In this document: positions 9,046-17,642 of the stretch, piece after piece
Numbering within the stretch: the stretch's first letter is position 1
Layout of the letters: every line of letters starts with the position of its first letter
Assembly (NCBI GenBank): GCA_023663635.1
Contig: JAMPHD010000005.1
Location: forward strand, 62,001 to 126,000
DNA length: 64,000 nucleotides
Source: Acetatifactor muris
Lineage (GTDB): Bacteria; Bacillota; Clostridia; Lachnospirales; Lachnospiraceae
Direction of reading: 5' to 3'
Translations under genes and position numbers: made by a program
Notes under the pieces: generated by a model
Told to the model about the DNA's origin: nothing
The model's database searches: none
Seen by the model: only the letters and a program-made list of their open reading frames with translations

Positions 9046-9133
9046 ATTTTTATTTCCTTTCCTTTTTGTTTGTTATTAGGACTGTTGATTTGATCGTTGT
9101 TCAGACTGATATTTTGATTTGAAAAAAGCGCAC

Positions 9134-9216
9134 AAAAAAGACAACGGACGCTCTCCAAACACCGGGCAACGCGCTCCGCGAACTGCCCTTATGTCAAAGA
9201 AAGCCTGTCCATTGTC
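9134..9216 (-). terminator. efp terminator, enclosing hairpin element copy 2
   Basis: On the minus strand GACAATGGAC (9207-9216) pairs with GTCCGTTGTC (9140-9149), followed by CTTTTTTG. The loop of this outer stem contains a full copy of the repeated hairpin element. Confidence 0.75.
9160..9199 (-). repeat. Post-terminator hairpin element, copy 2
   Basis: Minus strand: TTTGACATAAGGGCAG, TTCGCGGAGCGCG, TTGCCCGGTG. This is the copy closest to the apparent consensus. It lies inside the loop of the efp terminator. Confidence 0.6.
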
Positions 9217-9255
9217 TTACATGCATCTCGACAGAAATCAAAAGCCCGATGAACC

Positions 9256-9813
9256 TCAGACGCGGGAGAGATACTCTCCGGTCCTGGTGTCGATTTTGAT
9301 CTTGTCCCCTTGGTCTACGAACAAAGGCACATACACCACAGCCCCGGTCTCCACCGTGGCGGGTTTGGTCGCGCCTGTCGCCGTATCACCCTTGAAACCG
9401 GGCTCCGTGTCCGTGATATCGAGCTCCACGAACAGGGGCGGCTCCACGGAAAATACATTGCCGTTGTGGGAGCAGACCTTGCACATCTCATTCTCTTTCA
9501 CGAACTTTAAAGCGTCACCCACCGTCTCGGCATTGAGCGCGATCTGGTCGTAACTCTCGGTATCCATGAAATAATAGAGATCGCCGTCGGCATACAGATA
9601 TTGCATATCTTTTCTATCAATACGCGCCTGGGGGCATTTCTCGGTGGGGCGGAAAGTTTTCTCCACAACGCCTCCACTCTTGATGTTTTTCAGCTTCGTG
9701 CGGACAAAAGCTGCGCCCTTCCCAGGTTTTACATGCTGGAATTCAATGATCTGATACACGTTATTGTCATACTCAATCGTGATACCATTTCTGAAATCAC
9801 CTGCAGAAATCAT
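9256..9813 (-). CDS. efp: Elongation factor P
   Basis: A 185-residue translation factor that relieves ribosome stalling at polyproline stretches. It has the three-barrel EF-P layout: an N-terminal KOW-like domain with [16 protein letters not shown] and the loop [15 protein letters not shown], whose central lysine is the site modified in other bacteria. Two OB-like domains follow, ending in [26 protein letters not shown]. It closes the aro operon, 66 bases after aroQ, as in several Clostridia. Confidence 0.97.
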   Translation of the reverse strand: MISAGDFRNGITIEYDNNVYQIIEFQHVKPGKGAAFVRTKLKNIKSGGVVEKTFRPTEKCPQARIDRKDMQYLYADGDLYYFMDTESYDQIALNAETVGDALKFVKENEMCKVCSHNGNVFSVEPPLFVELDITDTEPGFKGDTATGATKPATVETGAVVYVPLFVDQGDKIKIDTRTGEYLSRV

Positions 9814-9879
9814 AATATGTTCCTCCTAAAATTTTCACGATATAATTCTTTACCATTTTAATATAAATACATACTCATT

Positions 9880-10323
9880 TCAACTGTTTTTTGGAAAAAG
9901 TTGCAAAATGTGGTCGATGGCCTGCAGATAACCGTCCAACCCTTTTCCGTAAATCTGCATGTCACAGGCGTCCTTCGTGACGGAAACCTTTCTAAACTCC
10001 TCCCGCTTGGTGATGTCCGAGATATGGATCTCCACCTTGGGCAGAGATATGCTCGCCAACGCGTCCCGAATGGCGTAGCTGTAATGCGTGTAGGCCCCCG
10101 GATTGATCACGATCCCCTCCGTCCCGTCAAAATAAGCCTCCTGAATGCGGTCGATGATCGCGCCCTCGTGATTGGACTGAAATACCTCGATATCATTGCC
10201 GCTCTCCTGCGCCTTTCTCTCTATCATATCCAACAGATACTTATAGTCCTGCACCCCATAGATACTCTTCTCCCGAATCCCCAGAAAATTAATGTTCGGG
10301 CCGTTGATCACCAGAATCTTCAT
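9880..10323 (-). CDS. aroQ: 3-dehydroquinate dehydratase, type II
   Basis: A 147-residue dodecameric dehydratase converting 3-dehydroquinate to 3-dehydroshikimate. Conserved elements are LVINGPNINFLGIRE, the catalytic tyrosine in SIYG (Y22), FQSNHEG, NPGAYTHYSYAIRDAL with its active-site histidine, and EIH (H100). The segment after H100 reads ISDITKREEF rather than the commoner SNIHAREEF, a tolerated variant. Its start overlaps the aroK stop by 4 bases. Confidence 0.95.
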   Translation of the reverse strand: MKILVINGPNINFLGIREKSIYGVQDYKYLLDMIERKAQESGNDIEVFQSNHEGAIIDRIQEAYFDGTEGIVINPGAYTHYSYAIRDALASISLPKVEIHISDITKREEFRKVSVTKDACDMQIYGKGLDGYLQAIDHILQLFPKNS

Positions 10324-10847
10324 TCCGCCATCCCTGCCTTTCCCATGATTTCAGTCAAAATTGTCTCCGCGGAGACATCATCCACATCTATGATGAAATC
10401 CGCGCAGGACTCGTAGGCCTCCCTGCGCTCTTCGAGCAGCCCCCGTATGCGCTCCTCGGGGTCCTCGCACTGCAACAGCGGCCTTGTGGTATCGCCTTTC
10501 AGTCTCCCATAAATGGTCTCAGGCCTCGCCCGCAGATACACCACCGTCCCGCATCTTTGGAGCAGCTCCCTGTTCTCCTGCCGCATAGGTGTGCCGCCTC
10601 CCACCGAATAGATGCGCTCGCTCTCCGAGTCCGCCAGTTCCCGCAGCAGATCGGTCTCCATGCGCCGGAAAGCCTCCTCGCCCTCCCGCTCAAAGATCTC
10701 GCTGATGCTCATGCCCTGCCGTCTCTCGATCATCTTGTCCGTGTCCTCCACCGGTCTGCGCAGCCTGTAGGAGAGTTTGATGCCCAATGTGGTCTTCCCG
10801 CTGCCCATGAAACCGATGAGGATGATATTTTTCCTCTTTGCGCTCAT
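10320..10847 (-). CDS. aroK: Shikimate kinase
   Basis: A 175-residue P-loop kinase that phosphorylates shikimate at the 3-OH. The Walker A motif GFMGSGKTT lies at 12-20, followed by DTD for the substrate, FRRMETDLL, the GGG loop (SVGGGTPMR) and the lid arginine in TRPLL. It overlaps aroE and aroQ by 4 bases each, so the three shikimate enzymes are translationally coupled. Confidence 0.95.
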   Translation of the reverse strand: MSAKRKNIILIGFMGSGKTTLGIKLSYRLRRPVEDTDKMIERRQGMSISEIFEREGEEAFRRMETDLLRELADSESERIYSVGGGTPMRQENRELLQRCGTVVYLRARPETIYGRLKGDTTRPLLQCEDPEERIRGLLEERREAYESCADFIIDVDDVSAETILTEIMGKAGMAE

Positions 10848-11713
10848 CCCCCGGCCTCCTCCATGGCGCGCAGCACGCGCCGGGCCTGCTCATCGGATAC
10901 CTCCGCACCCGTCCAGAGTTCATAGGCGATGATCCCCTGATAGAGCAGCATCTTGGAACCGTTGAAGGCTCTGCCTCCCCGGCTCTCCACCAACTGCATA
11001 AAGCGTGTCTTGGGCGGATTGAAGATCAGATCGTATCCGGTGTGTATCCTGTCATAAAAATCCTCATCCTCAACCACCACATCCCCGTCATGGGGGTGCA
11101 TTCCCACACTGGTGGCCTGTATCGCCAGATATCGCTCCCCTGCCGAAAGCTGTCCCTGATCCTCATATCGCAGGGCGCGGGCCAAATTTTTTCCCGCGAT
11201 CCCGTTCACTTCCTCCGCGACGCGCTGCGCCTTCTCCAACGTGCGGTTCAACAGAATGATCTCCGCCGCCCCCTTCTCCGCCAACAGCACCGCCACCGCT
11301 CTGGCCACACCGCCGGCTCCCAAGATCAGAGCCTTCCCGCCCTCAATCCTGACGCCGTCCGCGCACATGGCCCTATAGAGCCCCGGCATGTCCGTATTAT
11401 AGCCCTTAAAGCCGCCCTCCGTCCGCACCAGTGTGTTCACGGCGCCGATCCGGGCCGCCAGAGGATCCGTCTCCTTTAGAAAAGGGATCACCTCGCTCTT
11501 GTAGGGAACCGTCACATTGACCCCCAGCAGATTCAAGGCATAGGCCCCCTTCACCGCGTCCTCCAAACGCCCCTTCTCCACCTTGAGCGGCACATAACAC
11601 AGTTTCCGGTCCGTGAGTTCGGCCAGTGTATTGTGGATCACCGGCGAGAGCGTGTGCTCCACCGGATTACCTACGAGCCCGCAGGTGCGGGTATATCCGT
11701 CAATCTCTCTCAT
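10844..11713 (-). CDS. aroE: Shikimate dehydrogenase
   Basis: A 289-residue NADP-dependent enzyme reducing 3-dehydroshikimate to shikimate. The N-terminal substrate site has SPVIHN, NVTVPYK with catalytic K72, and NTD with D108. The Rossmann loop is GAGGVARAV (132-140), followed by NRTLEKA, the expected NADP-binding region. The C-terminal YQGIIAYELWTG is typical. It is joined to yqeG and aroK by 4-base overlaps. Confidence 0.95.
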   Translation of the reverse strand: MREIDGYTRTCGLVGNPVEHTLSPVIHNTLAELTDRKLCYVPLKVEKGRLEDAVKGAYALNLLGVNVTVPYKSEVIPFLKETDPLAARIGAVNTLVRTEGGFKGYNTDMPGLYRAMCADGVRIEGGKALILGAGGVARAVAVLLAEKGAAEIILLNRTLEKAQRVAEEVNGIAGKNLARALRYEDQGQLSAGERYLAIQATSVGMHPHDGDVVVEDEDFYDRIHTGYDLIFNPPKTRFMQLVESRGGRAFNGSKMLLYQGIIAYELWTGAEVSDEQARRVLRAMEEAGG

Positions 11714-12219
11714 TCTGCGCGCCTCTCTCTCCGATGATAAAAATACAACACGATTTTTTCAAGGAATCGTTTCAATACAATTTGAATCTCCTCTTTGGGA
11801 TGAATGGGTTTCACCAGAATCGTGAGCATTCCCACCCGCTTGGCTCCCCACACGTCCGTGAAAAGCTGATCTCCTATGAAGACCGTGTTCTCCGCCGTGG
11901 TGTGCATCCGCTCCATGGCGCGCATATAACCTGCCCGCCCCGGCTTGCCCGCCCTGAAGATATAGGCGCTCCCCACAGCGTCCGCAAAGGATTTCACGCG
12001 GGGTTCCTTATTGTTGGACAACAGGACGGTACTAAAGCCCATCCGCCTGAGTCCCTCAAAAAATTCCGCCACCTGCGGCGGCGCGGGCGCTCCGTGGGGC
12101 ACCAGAGTGTTGTCTATATCATACACGATCCCTCTGTACCCCTCCCGATAGAGCGCGGCGTAATCTATGAAACGGTAGGCGTTCTCGGCCTCCCTGTCAG
12201 GATAAAATCTCTCCAACAT
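11710..12219 (-). CDS. yqeG: YqeG-family HAD phosphatase
   Basis: A 169-residue HAD-superfamily IIIA phosphatase. Motif I is DIDNTLVPHG, motif II LLSNN, and motifs III-IV lie in FRAGKPGR and VFIGDQLFTDVWGAKR. YqeG proteins are common in Firmicutes, and the substrate is not firmly known. It is the first gene of the yqeG-aroE-aroK-aroQ-efp operon, separated from the gene upstream by a tandem-repeat spacer. Confidence 0.88.
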   Translation of the reverse strand: MLERFYPDREAENAYRFIDYAALYREGYRGIVYDIDNTLVPHGAPAPPQVAEFFEGLRRMGFSTVLLSNNKEPRVKSFADAVGSAYIFRAGKPGRAGYMRAMERMHTTAENTVFIGDQLFTDVWGAKRVGMLTILVKPIHPKEEIQIVLKRFLEKIVLYFYHRRERRAE

Positions 12220-12238
12220 GTCCTCATTTTCTCCCGTC

Positions 12239-12337
12239 CGCAGTCTCTACAGAAATCTGCAAACTCCCCAAAATCCGCAATCTCTACGGAAGTCCGCAAA
12301 CTCCCCCAAATCCCCGGTCTCTACAGAAGTCCGCATT
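12239..12337. repeat. 37-base tandem repeat, about 2.7 copies
   Basis: The string TCTCTAC recurs at 12244, 12281 and 12318, exactly 37 bases apart, and flanking bases match with few changes. The copy at the high-coordinate end contains the stop and last codons of the RIFT-barrel protein, so the array probably grew by duplication of that gene's 3' end. It fills the gap before yqeG. Confidence 0.85.
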
Positions 12338-14753
12338 CCGATATGGCGCGGTAATATGTAGCCAGAGGGATCATACTCTGGGCAAAATTCTTGCTGCTGA
12401 CGCTCCCGACGACCACGGCGTCCTGCACGTTTTTCTTGCCGCCCACGGCCCCCGGCAGAGGATCCGCCACCGTCTTTCGGAAGGTCTCAAGGCCGGGCTT
12501 TAAATATTGCACATCCCCCGTCAGCTCATAGGCAATGACCAGAGCCTCCAACAGCAGCGTATTATAGCCGGGTCTGTCCAGACTGGGCAATTCCTTATAG
12601 TAAAAGATCCCCCACTCCTCCACATAGCAGTTTTCGATCAGATCGTCCACCGCCCTGAGCATCATATCCTTCCACTGCGGATCGGGGAACTCCCGATAAT
12701 AGCGCATCACGCTGCCGATGGCCACGGAGATCATGAATCCCACGCGGATGACCGTGTTGTCGGTATAGGGAGCCAGCCAGTTGCCGTACTGCTCCTCCCA
12801 AGCCTTGAAATCCTGCAGGATGCGGCTGCAAGGGGACAGCCATTTCTCATCCCGCGTCTCCACATAGAGGGCCGTCATTGTCCTGAGCGCCCATCCGGTC
12901 TCTCTGGCGTTGGCCTCTCCCACCTTGGCGTACATGGAACTGCCCAGAAGACGCATCACGTTGTCTCCGATCCCAAGCGCCGTCTCCAATCCTCTCTCGT
13001 CTCCGGTGAGATGATAATAGTCCAAAAGACCCTCCACCCACTCGTGGGAGCAGACCATCACACCGTTGACGCAGTGGCCTCCCGTGTGTTCCCACTGTCC
13101 GCCGATATAATTGGGATTCGGGTGATAATGGCACACATCCACATCCATCCAATGGCTGCAGGAGGCGATATTGTAGTCCAGAAATCTCCTGATACCCGTG
13201 CGCACATACTGCAGCGCGCAGGCATGAGGATAGTCGTACTCATTGTTGCACCAGACCAGATTGCCGCCCCCGCGTCCCTGATCCGTGTATCCCGCGTCGT
13301 AGGAATCCCCAAAATTCAACATACCATAGGCGCGACAGTGTCCGTCCGCCCTGCCGGCCAGACATCTCTCCACCGCCATATCCCTTTTCTCCACGAACAC
13401 ATCCGGCCAGACGCCGGAATCCCTGTGCGTCTCGGGATCGAGATAAGGTCGGTCCGGCATCTGATAGATCAGACTGCGATTGTCGATCTCAGCCAGACTC
13501 TCCTCCGCGTCGTGAAAATGCAGCAGAAAGCGCTGCTCTCTGGACATGCCCGTCTGCATGACCACCTTCTCCACATTCTCCGGCACCAACATCACCGACA
13601 GACCGTTTGCGTCCGCCTGTATCGCCTTGGGGTAATTCTGCTGCGCCTGAAAGATCGTGGCGCACACGCCGCCCTCACTGTCCGTGCAATCCGCAAAGAA
13701 GGTTCCGTACAGCACCTCCGCAAAATGCTCGTTGGCCTCCCGCAACAGCAGTTTGGCATCCACGACCCGGTTCACGGCCGCGCCGTCCCGTCCCAGATAG
13801 AAATCCGTCTTGTAGTTGGAACTGCCCGCACAGGTGCGCACCTTCTCCACAGGCACACGATCCATTACCTGTTCCAACTCTCCGATCCCTCTGGCATGAA
13901 AGACGGGACCGTCTCCAAAATCAGGCGCGTCCACCAAATCTCCGCAGCCGGTGGAGTCCAATTTGCCCCCCGTCACCATGGGCACAAAGCCCTCCTCAAA
14001 AGCGGCGTTCGCAGAATCCGCCGTCCGCAACAGCCGAAACACTAATGATGCCACATGAAACGGCTCATCCGTGGTGTTGATGATCCGATAGGAGACCTCC
14101 ACCCAAGGTTTTCCCGCCCATGCGGTCAGCTTGATCTCAAAGTCGATCTTCGGATCATCCGCTCCGTCCCCGACATTGCTGCCCCGAGCCTTCAGTATGG
14201 CGCAGACGGGCCCCTGCTCCACGATCCGCCAACTGCCGATCCGCATCCGGTATTTCCTGCCTGATCCGTCCTTCAGAAAAGGCCCCTCAAACTGCTCCCG
14301 CCCGTACCGGCGTCCCATGGCGTTCAACTGTTCAAAGATGCCCGAACCGTCATGCTCTACCCGAAACGAAAACGGCCGGTCCGTCCCGTCACAGACGGTG
14401 GACACCTCAATGCCGCTCTCATCTTCACTGACCGTCACGAGAGCAAAGCCGTCTTTCCACAGCGTTTCAAGTCCCGATCCATCCTCCGCCCCGTTTAAGT
14501 CACACTGCAGCGCCGCGGCTTTATTGCCGGGCAGATCCACCGGAAAACGCAGGAACAGAAAGCGCACGGATCCGTCTTTATGCCTGGAGGTCACCTTCGT
14601 CTGAAGGGGCAGCCTTCTCCCCTCATGGTACAGACAGACTTTCCCCGGATCCCTCAATTCTCCCTCCCGCACCGGAATACCGATATAGCAGGGCTCCGCA
14701 ATCCTGTCATACCGATACAGCTTGTCGAAATAAATATTTATCATCCGCGACAC
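12321..14753 (-). CDS. RIFT-barrel protein of the PcRGLX/YetA family (polysaccharide lyase-like)
   Basis: An 810-residue protein without a signal peptide. The N-terminal quarter (CYIGIPVREGELRDP, LPLQTKVTSRHKDGSVRFLFL) matches the RIFT-barrel domain of YetA and the fungal rhamnogalacturonan exolyase PcRGLX. A beta-rich middle follows. The C-terminal third resembles an alpha/alpha toroid (HCVNGVMVCSHEWVEGLLDYY, TGDERGLETALGIGDN). Family members act on pectin-type or other uronic-acid glycans, so intracellular processing of imported oligosaccharides is plausible, but substrate and catalytic residues cannot be read here. It lies 42 bases after the chromate transporter gene and may share its transcript. 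Confidence 0.65.
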   Translation of the reverse strand: MSRMINIYFDKLYRYDRIAEPCYIGIPVREGELRDPGKVCLYHEGRRLPLQTKVTSRHKDGSVRFLFLRFPVDLPGNKAAALQCDLNGAEDGSGLETLWKDGFALVTVSEDESGIEVSTVCDGTDRPFSFRVEHDGSGIFEQLNAMGRRYGREQFEGPFLKDGSGRKYRMRIGSWRIVEQGPVCAILKARGSNVGDGADDPKIDFEIKLTAWAGKPWVEVSYRIINTTDEPFHVASLVFRLLRTADSANAAFEEGFVPMVTGGKLDSTGCGDLVDAPDFGDGPVFHARGIGELEQVMDRVPVEKVRTCAGSSNYKTDFYLGRDGAAVNRVVDAKLLLREANEHFAEVLYGTFFADCTDSEGGVCATIFQAQQNYPKAIQADANGLSVMLVPENVEKVVMQTGMSREQRFLLHFHDAEESLAEIDNRSLIYQMPDRPYLDPETHRDSGVWPDVFVEKRDMAVERCLAGRADGHCRAYGMLNFGDSYDAGYTDQGRGGGNLVWCNNEYDYPHACALQYVRTGIRRFLDYNIASCSHWMDVDVCHYHPNPNYIGGQWEHTGGHCVNGVMVCSHEWVEGLLDYYHLTGDERGLETALGIGDNVMRLLGSSMYAKVGEANARETGWALRTMTALYVETRDEKWLSPCSRILQDFKAWEEQYGNWLAPYTDNTVIRVGFMISVAIGSVMRYYREFPDPQWKDMMLRAVDDLIENCYVEEWGIFYYKELPSLDRPGYNTLLLEALVIAYELTGDVQYLKPGLETFRKTVADPLPGAVGGKKNVQDAVVVGSVSSKNFAQSMIPLATYYRAISECGLL

Positions 14754-14795
14754 CTCCTATGATTTTTATATATTTCCCGGCTTTTCTTTTATGGT

Positions 14796-15356
14796 TTACA
14801 GCCGAAATACCACGCCGACCGCCGCGCCCGCGAGAAACCAGAGCGCCGGATGTAACTTCTGCGTCCGCTTGAGCTGCAGCAGGCCGAATACGACCACCGC
14901 CACGACCATGGAACCCACCGCAGGCACCACAACACTTTCCGTCTCTATAAAGAGAGACACGCTGCACAGTCTAAAGACCGCCGCACCGATCAGAGCCGTC
15001 ACAGCGGGGCGGATTCCCCGAAAAGCCGCCTTCACATAAGAATTTTCACTGAAATTCTCCAGAAATTTGGCTATGAGCATGATAATGACCACACTGGGCA
15101 ACACCAGACCGAAGGACGCGACAAGTCCGCCCCACACGCCCATGGCCTGAAATCCCGCATAGGTTGACATATTCAGCCCCAACGGTCCCGGCGTGGACTC
15201 GCTGATGGCGATCATATCCGTCAACTGCTCCATGCCATACCAAGGTTTCCGCTCCGCCAAGTCCATCAAAAAAGGCAATGTGGCCGGTCCCCCTCCCACG
15301 GCAAAGGCCCCTATCTTAAAAAACTCCAGGAAGAGCTCCAAGACCGTCTCCATCAT
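14796..15356 (-). CDS. Chromate transporter-family half protein (second gene of pair)
   Basis: A 186-residue membrane protein with about six hydrophobic segments. It carries the family signature FKIGAFAVGGGPATLPFL and ISESTPGPLGLNMSTYAG. It forms a pair with the overlapping upstream gene (4 bases). Such short pairs are the split form of the CHR family, with each gene encoding one half. Substrates in gut anaerobes are unproven; chromate export is assumed from distant relatives. Confidence 0.85.
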   Translation of the reverse strand: MMETVLELFLEFFKIGAFAVGGGPATLPFLMDLAERKPWYGMEQLTDMIAISESTPGPLGLNMSTYAGFQAMGVWGGLVASFGLVLPSVVIIMLIAKFLENFSENSYVKAAFRGIRPAVTALIGAAVFRLCSVSLFIETESVVVPAVGSMVVAVVVFGLLQLKRTQKLHPALWFLAGAAVGVVFRL

Positions 15357-15916
15357 GCCCCGCCTCCCTTCCGGCGTCCTCTGATCCGCTCAGAGAGAAT
15401 GCCGACTACGGCAGCAGTCACCACGATCAAAATGGTTGGCACATTCGTCAACAGACAAAGGAGCAACACCACCGCGCAGATGATACAGGTAAACCGATCC
15501 ACCAGACTCTTCCGCGCCAGATTGATGACCGTATTGCACATCAGCGCGCAGACAATCCCCCTCACCCCCATCAGAGCATGCTGCAACCATACATTATCCA
15601 TAAACTGCTCCAGACAGGCCGCCACCAGAGTGATGATCACCAGAGAGGGCGTCACCATTCCCAATGTGGAGAAAATTCCTCCCGCCACGCCTTTCCTGCG
15701 ATATCCCACAAATGTGGCCGTGTTCACCGCGATGATCCCCGGAGTACACTGCCCGATGGCGTAGCAGTCCAAAAGTTCCTCCTCCGATATCCAATTTTTC
15801 TTCTCCACCAACTCATATTTCAACATGGGCAGCATGGACAGTCCGCCCCCGAAAGTCAGGCCGCCGATGCGAAAGAATGCCAGATAAAGCTGCCAAAGAA
15901 TCTTCAGGTTCTCCAT
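15353..15916 (-). CDS. Chromate transporter-family half protein (first gene of pair)
   Basis: A 187-residue membrane protein homologous to its downstream partner: FRIGGLTFGGGLSMLPML, then YAIGQCTPGIIAVNTATFVGY. The start at 15916 has GAGGAG upstream at good spacing. The frame stays open to 16075, but that extension is not protein-like and runs into the promoter. The two halves probably assemble into one antiparallel transporter. Confidence 0.87.
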   Translation of the reverse strand: MENLKILWQLYLAFFRIGGLTFGGGLSMLPMLKYELVEKKNWISEEELLDCYAIGQCTPGIIAVNTATFVGYRRKGVAGGIFSTLGMVTPSLVIITLVAACLEQFMDNVWLQHALMGVRGIVCALMCNTVINLARKSLVDRFTCIICAVVLLLCLLTNVPTILIVVTAAVVGILSERIRGRRKGGGA

Positions 15917-16046
15917 ACCGGATTCTCCTCGGAAATTATTTTTCTTCCCGCCTTCTGCCACCATGTGTAGTTTCTCATTCAAGTGGAAAAAGGCACAAAC
16001 GCCATGGCGGAACCGCCCAAGAAAACTTGAATTAAAAGATAGCTTT

Positions 16047-16075
16047 AGTTTAAACCACAGTGATAAGGCTGTCAA
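16047..16075 (-). promoter_or_regulatory. Promoter of the chromate-transporter operon
   Basis: TTGACA (16070-16075), a 17-base spacer and TAAACT (16047-16052) on the minus strand, about 130 bases before the first transporter ATG. The surrounding 264-base gap between rmuC and the transporter shows no other gene I can support. Confidence 0.7.
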
Positions 16076-16180
16076 GCATTCGTTTTCATTTCCCCTGCCC
16101 GCACCGCTCCACTGCCTCCCACATCCATTGGGAGCGCGCCATTGTCAGGACTTTGATGTTATTCAGCATTTCCCGCATTA

Positions 16181-17587
16181 TCACTCATCCGCCGCATCCT
16201 CCGGCTCCTGCAGGAGAGGCGCGTTCACATCCGTCAACTCCTCCACGCCTCGCAGAGTGCGGTTGATCGCCTTTGTGCGTCTGCCGACGATCTCGGTGAG
16301 CGTTTTATCGGCAGTCTGGAGCTGCTTTTGCGCTTTGTCAAGCATATCTCCAAACTTGATAAATTCTGACTTTACGGCGCGCAAAGTGTCCCACACCTCT
16401 TGGGACCGCTGCTCGATGGCAAGCGTCTTAAAGCCCATCTGCAGGGACGCGAGAAACGCGGAGAGCGTCGTCGCGCCGACCGCCGTGATCTTGTACTTAT
16501 CGCGGAGCTCTTCAAACAGAGCCGCATTCTGAACCACCTCCGCGTACAATCCCTCCGTGGGCAGAAACATCAGCGCAAAATCCGTGGTCTTGGGCGGAAC
16601 TATGTATTTGTCGTGAATATCTTTTGCAAAAGCGCGGATCTTGGCAGTAAGCGAACGTCTCGCCTCATCGATCGCCTGCTTGTCCTCCGCGTCGAGCAGC
16701 CTGTTGTAATCCTCAATCGGAAACTTGCTGTCGATCGGCAAAAGCAGCGGCACATCGCCATTTCCGGGGAGTTTTACGGCAAATTCCACCCGTTTACCGT
16801 TTGCGATCTCCACATTCATTTCATATTGGTTGGGAGCGAGGATATCAGAGAGCAATTTTTCAAGACGAACCTCGCCATAGGTGCCGCGTTGCTTTACATT
16901 TGTGAGCGCGTTTTTCAGGGACTTCGCGTCGGCGGCGAGAGCTTTCATCTCCCCCAGCCCCTGCCCCACGCTCTCAAGCTGCTTGCTGACCAATTCAAAA
17001 GACTGCGAGAGACGGGTTTCGAGCGTCTTTTGCAATTTTTCATCCACCACACCCTGCATCTGCTCAAGCCGCTTTTCGTTACTCTCCTGCAATTCCTTCA
17101 TTTTATTTTCAAGGGTTGTGTTGATCTTTTCGATATTCTCGGCGTTGACACGCTGCATGGAAGAAAGACGTCCCTCAACCTGCTCTCCAAATGTATGCAA
17201 CTGATTGTTCTGCTCTTCACGGCTCTTCTGCAGAGCGGTCCTGACAGTATTGCCGATCTGCTCGTTTCCTTCAGCGCCGGTCTTCTGAATTTCCGTCAGT
17301 TTGGTCTCCATTTGCCGCTGAAATTCACCAAGCTGCCGATTGACCTCATTTCGGTTCATGGATAATGTATCCTGCACACTCTTCTGGATAAACCCGAAAC
17401 GCTCAAATTGTTCCGTCGTACCTCTTGCAATCTGCTTTTGCACGGCATCGCGCTGTTCTTCAGCGTTATGTCTCAGCAGAGACATGATCTCGCCCGAGTC
17501 AGACTTTTTACGTCCCGCGATCTGCAATATAAGGACTGCCAAAAGCAGAATAATGATTATAAGCCCCAAAATTTCCGATAATCCCAT
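16181..17587 (-). CDS. rmuC: DNA recombination protein RmuC
   Basis: A 468-residue protein with an N-terminal transmembrane helix (LGLIIIILLLAVLILQIAG) and a long coiled coil (about 30-220, for example MEQMQGV-type heptads). The RmuC nuclease-fold domain follows: RGTYGEVRLEKLLSDIL, LPIDSKFPIEDYNRL and LMFLPTEGLYAEVV. RmuC limits inversions at short inverted repeats in E. coli. It is the last housekeeping gene before the accessory island. Confidence 0.93.
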   Translation of the reverse strand: MGLSEILGLIIIILLLAVLILQIAGRKKSDSGEIMSLLRHNAEEQRDAVQKQIARGTTEQFERFGFIQKSVQDTLSMNRNEVNRQLGEFQRQMETKLTEIQKTGAEGNEQIGNTVRTALQKSREEQNNQLHTFGEQVEGRLSSMQRVNAENIEKINTTLENKMKELQESNEKRLEQMQGVVDEKLQKTLETRLSQSFELVSKQLESVGQGLGEMKALAADAKSLKNALTNVKQRGTYGEVRLEKLLSDILAPNQYEMNVEIANGKRVEFAVKLPGNGDVPLLLPIDSKFPIEDYNRLLDAEDKQAIDEARRSLTAKIRAFAKDIHDKYIVPPKTTDFALMFLPTEGLYAEVVQNAALFEELRDKYKITAVGATTLSAFLASLQMGFKTLAIEQRSQEVWDTLRAVKSEFIKFGDMLDKAQKQLQTADKTLTEIVGRRTKAINRTLRGVEELTDVNAPLLQEPEDAADE

Positions 17588-17642
17588 CTTTGTGTCTTCT
17601 CCTTATTTTAATTTCTCCTTCAGTAATCCGGTCATGCAAGTA

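Noticed and set aside
12239..12337. Possible CRISPR array
   Set aside because: The 37-base units are contiguous without unique spacers, and no cas genes are present.
16084..16175. 30-residue frame after rmuC
   Set aside because: No ribosome site and no recognisable sequence.
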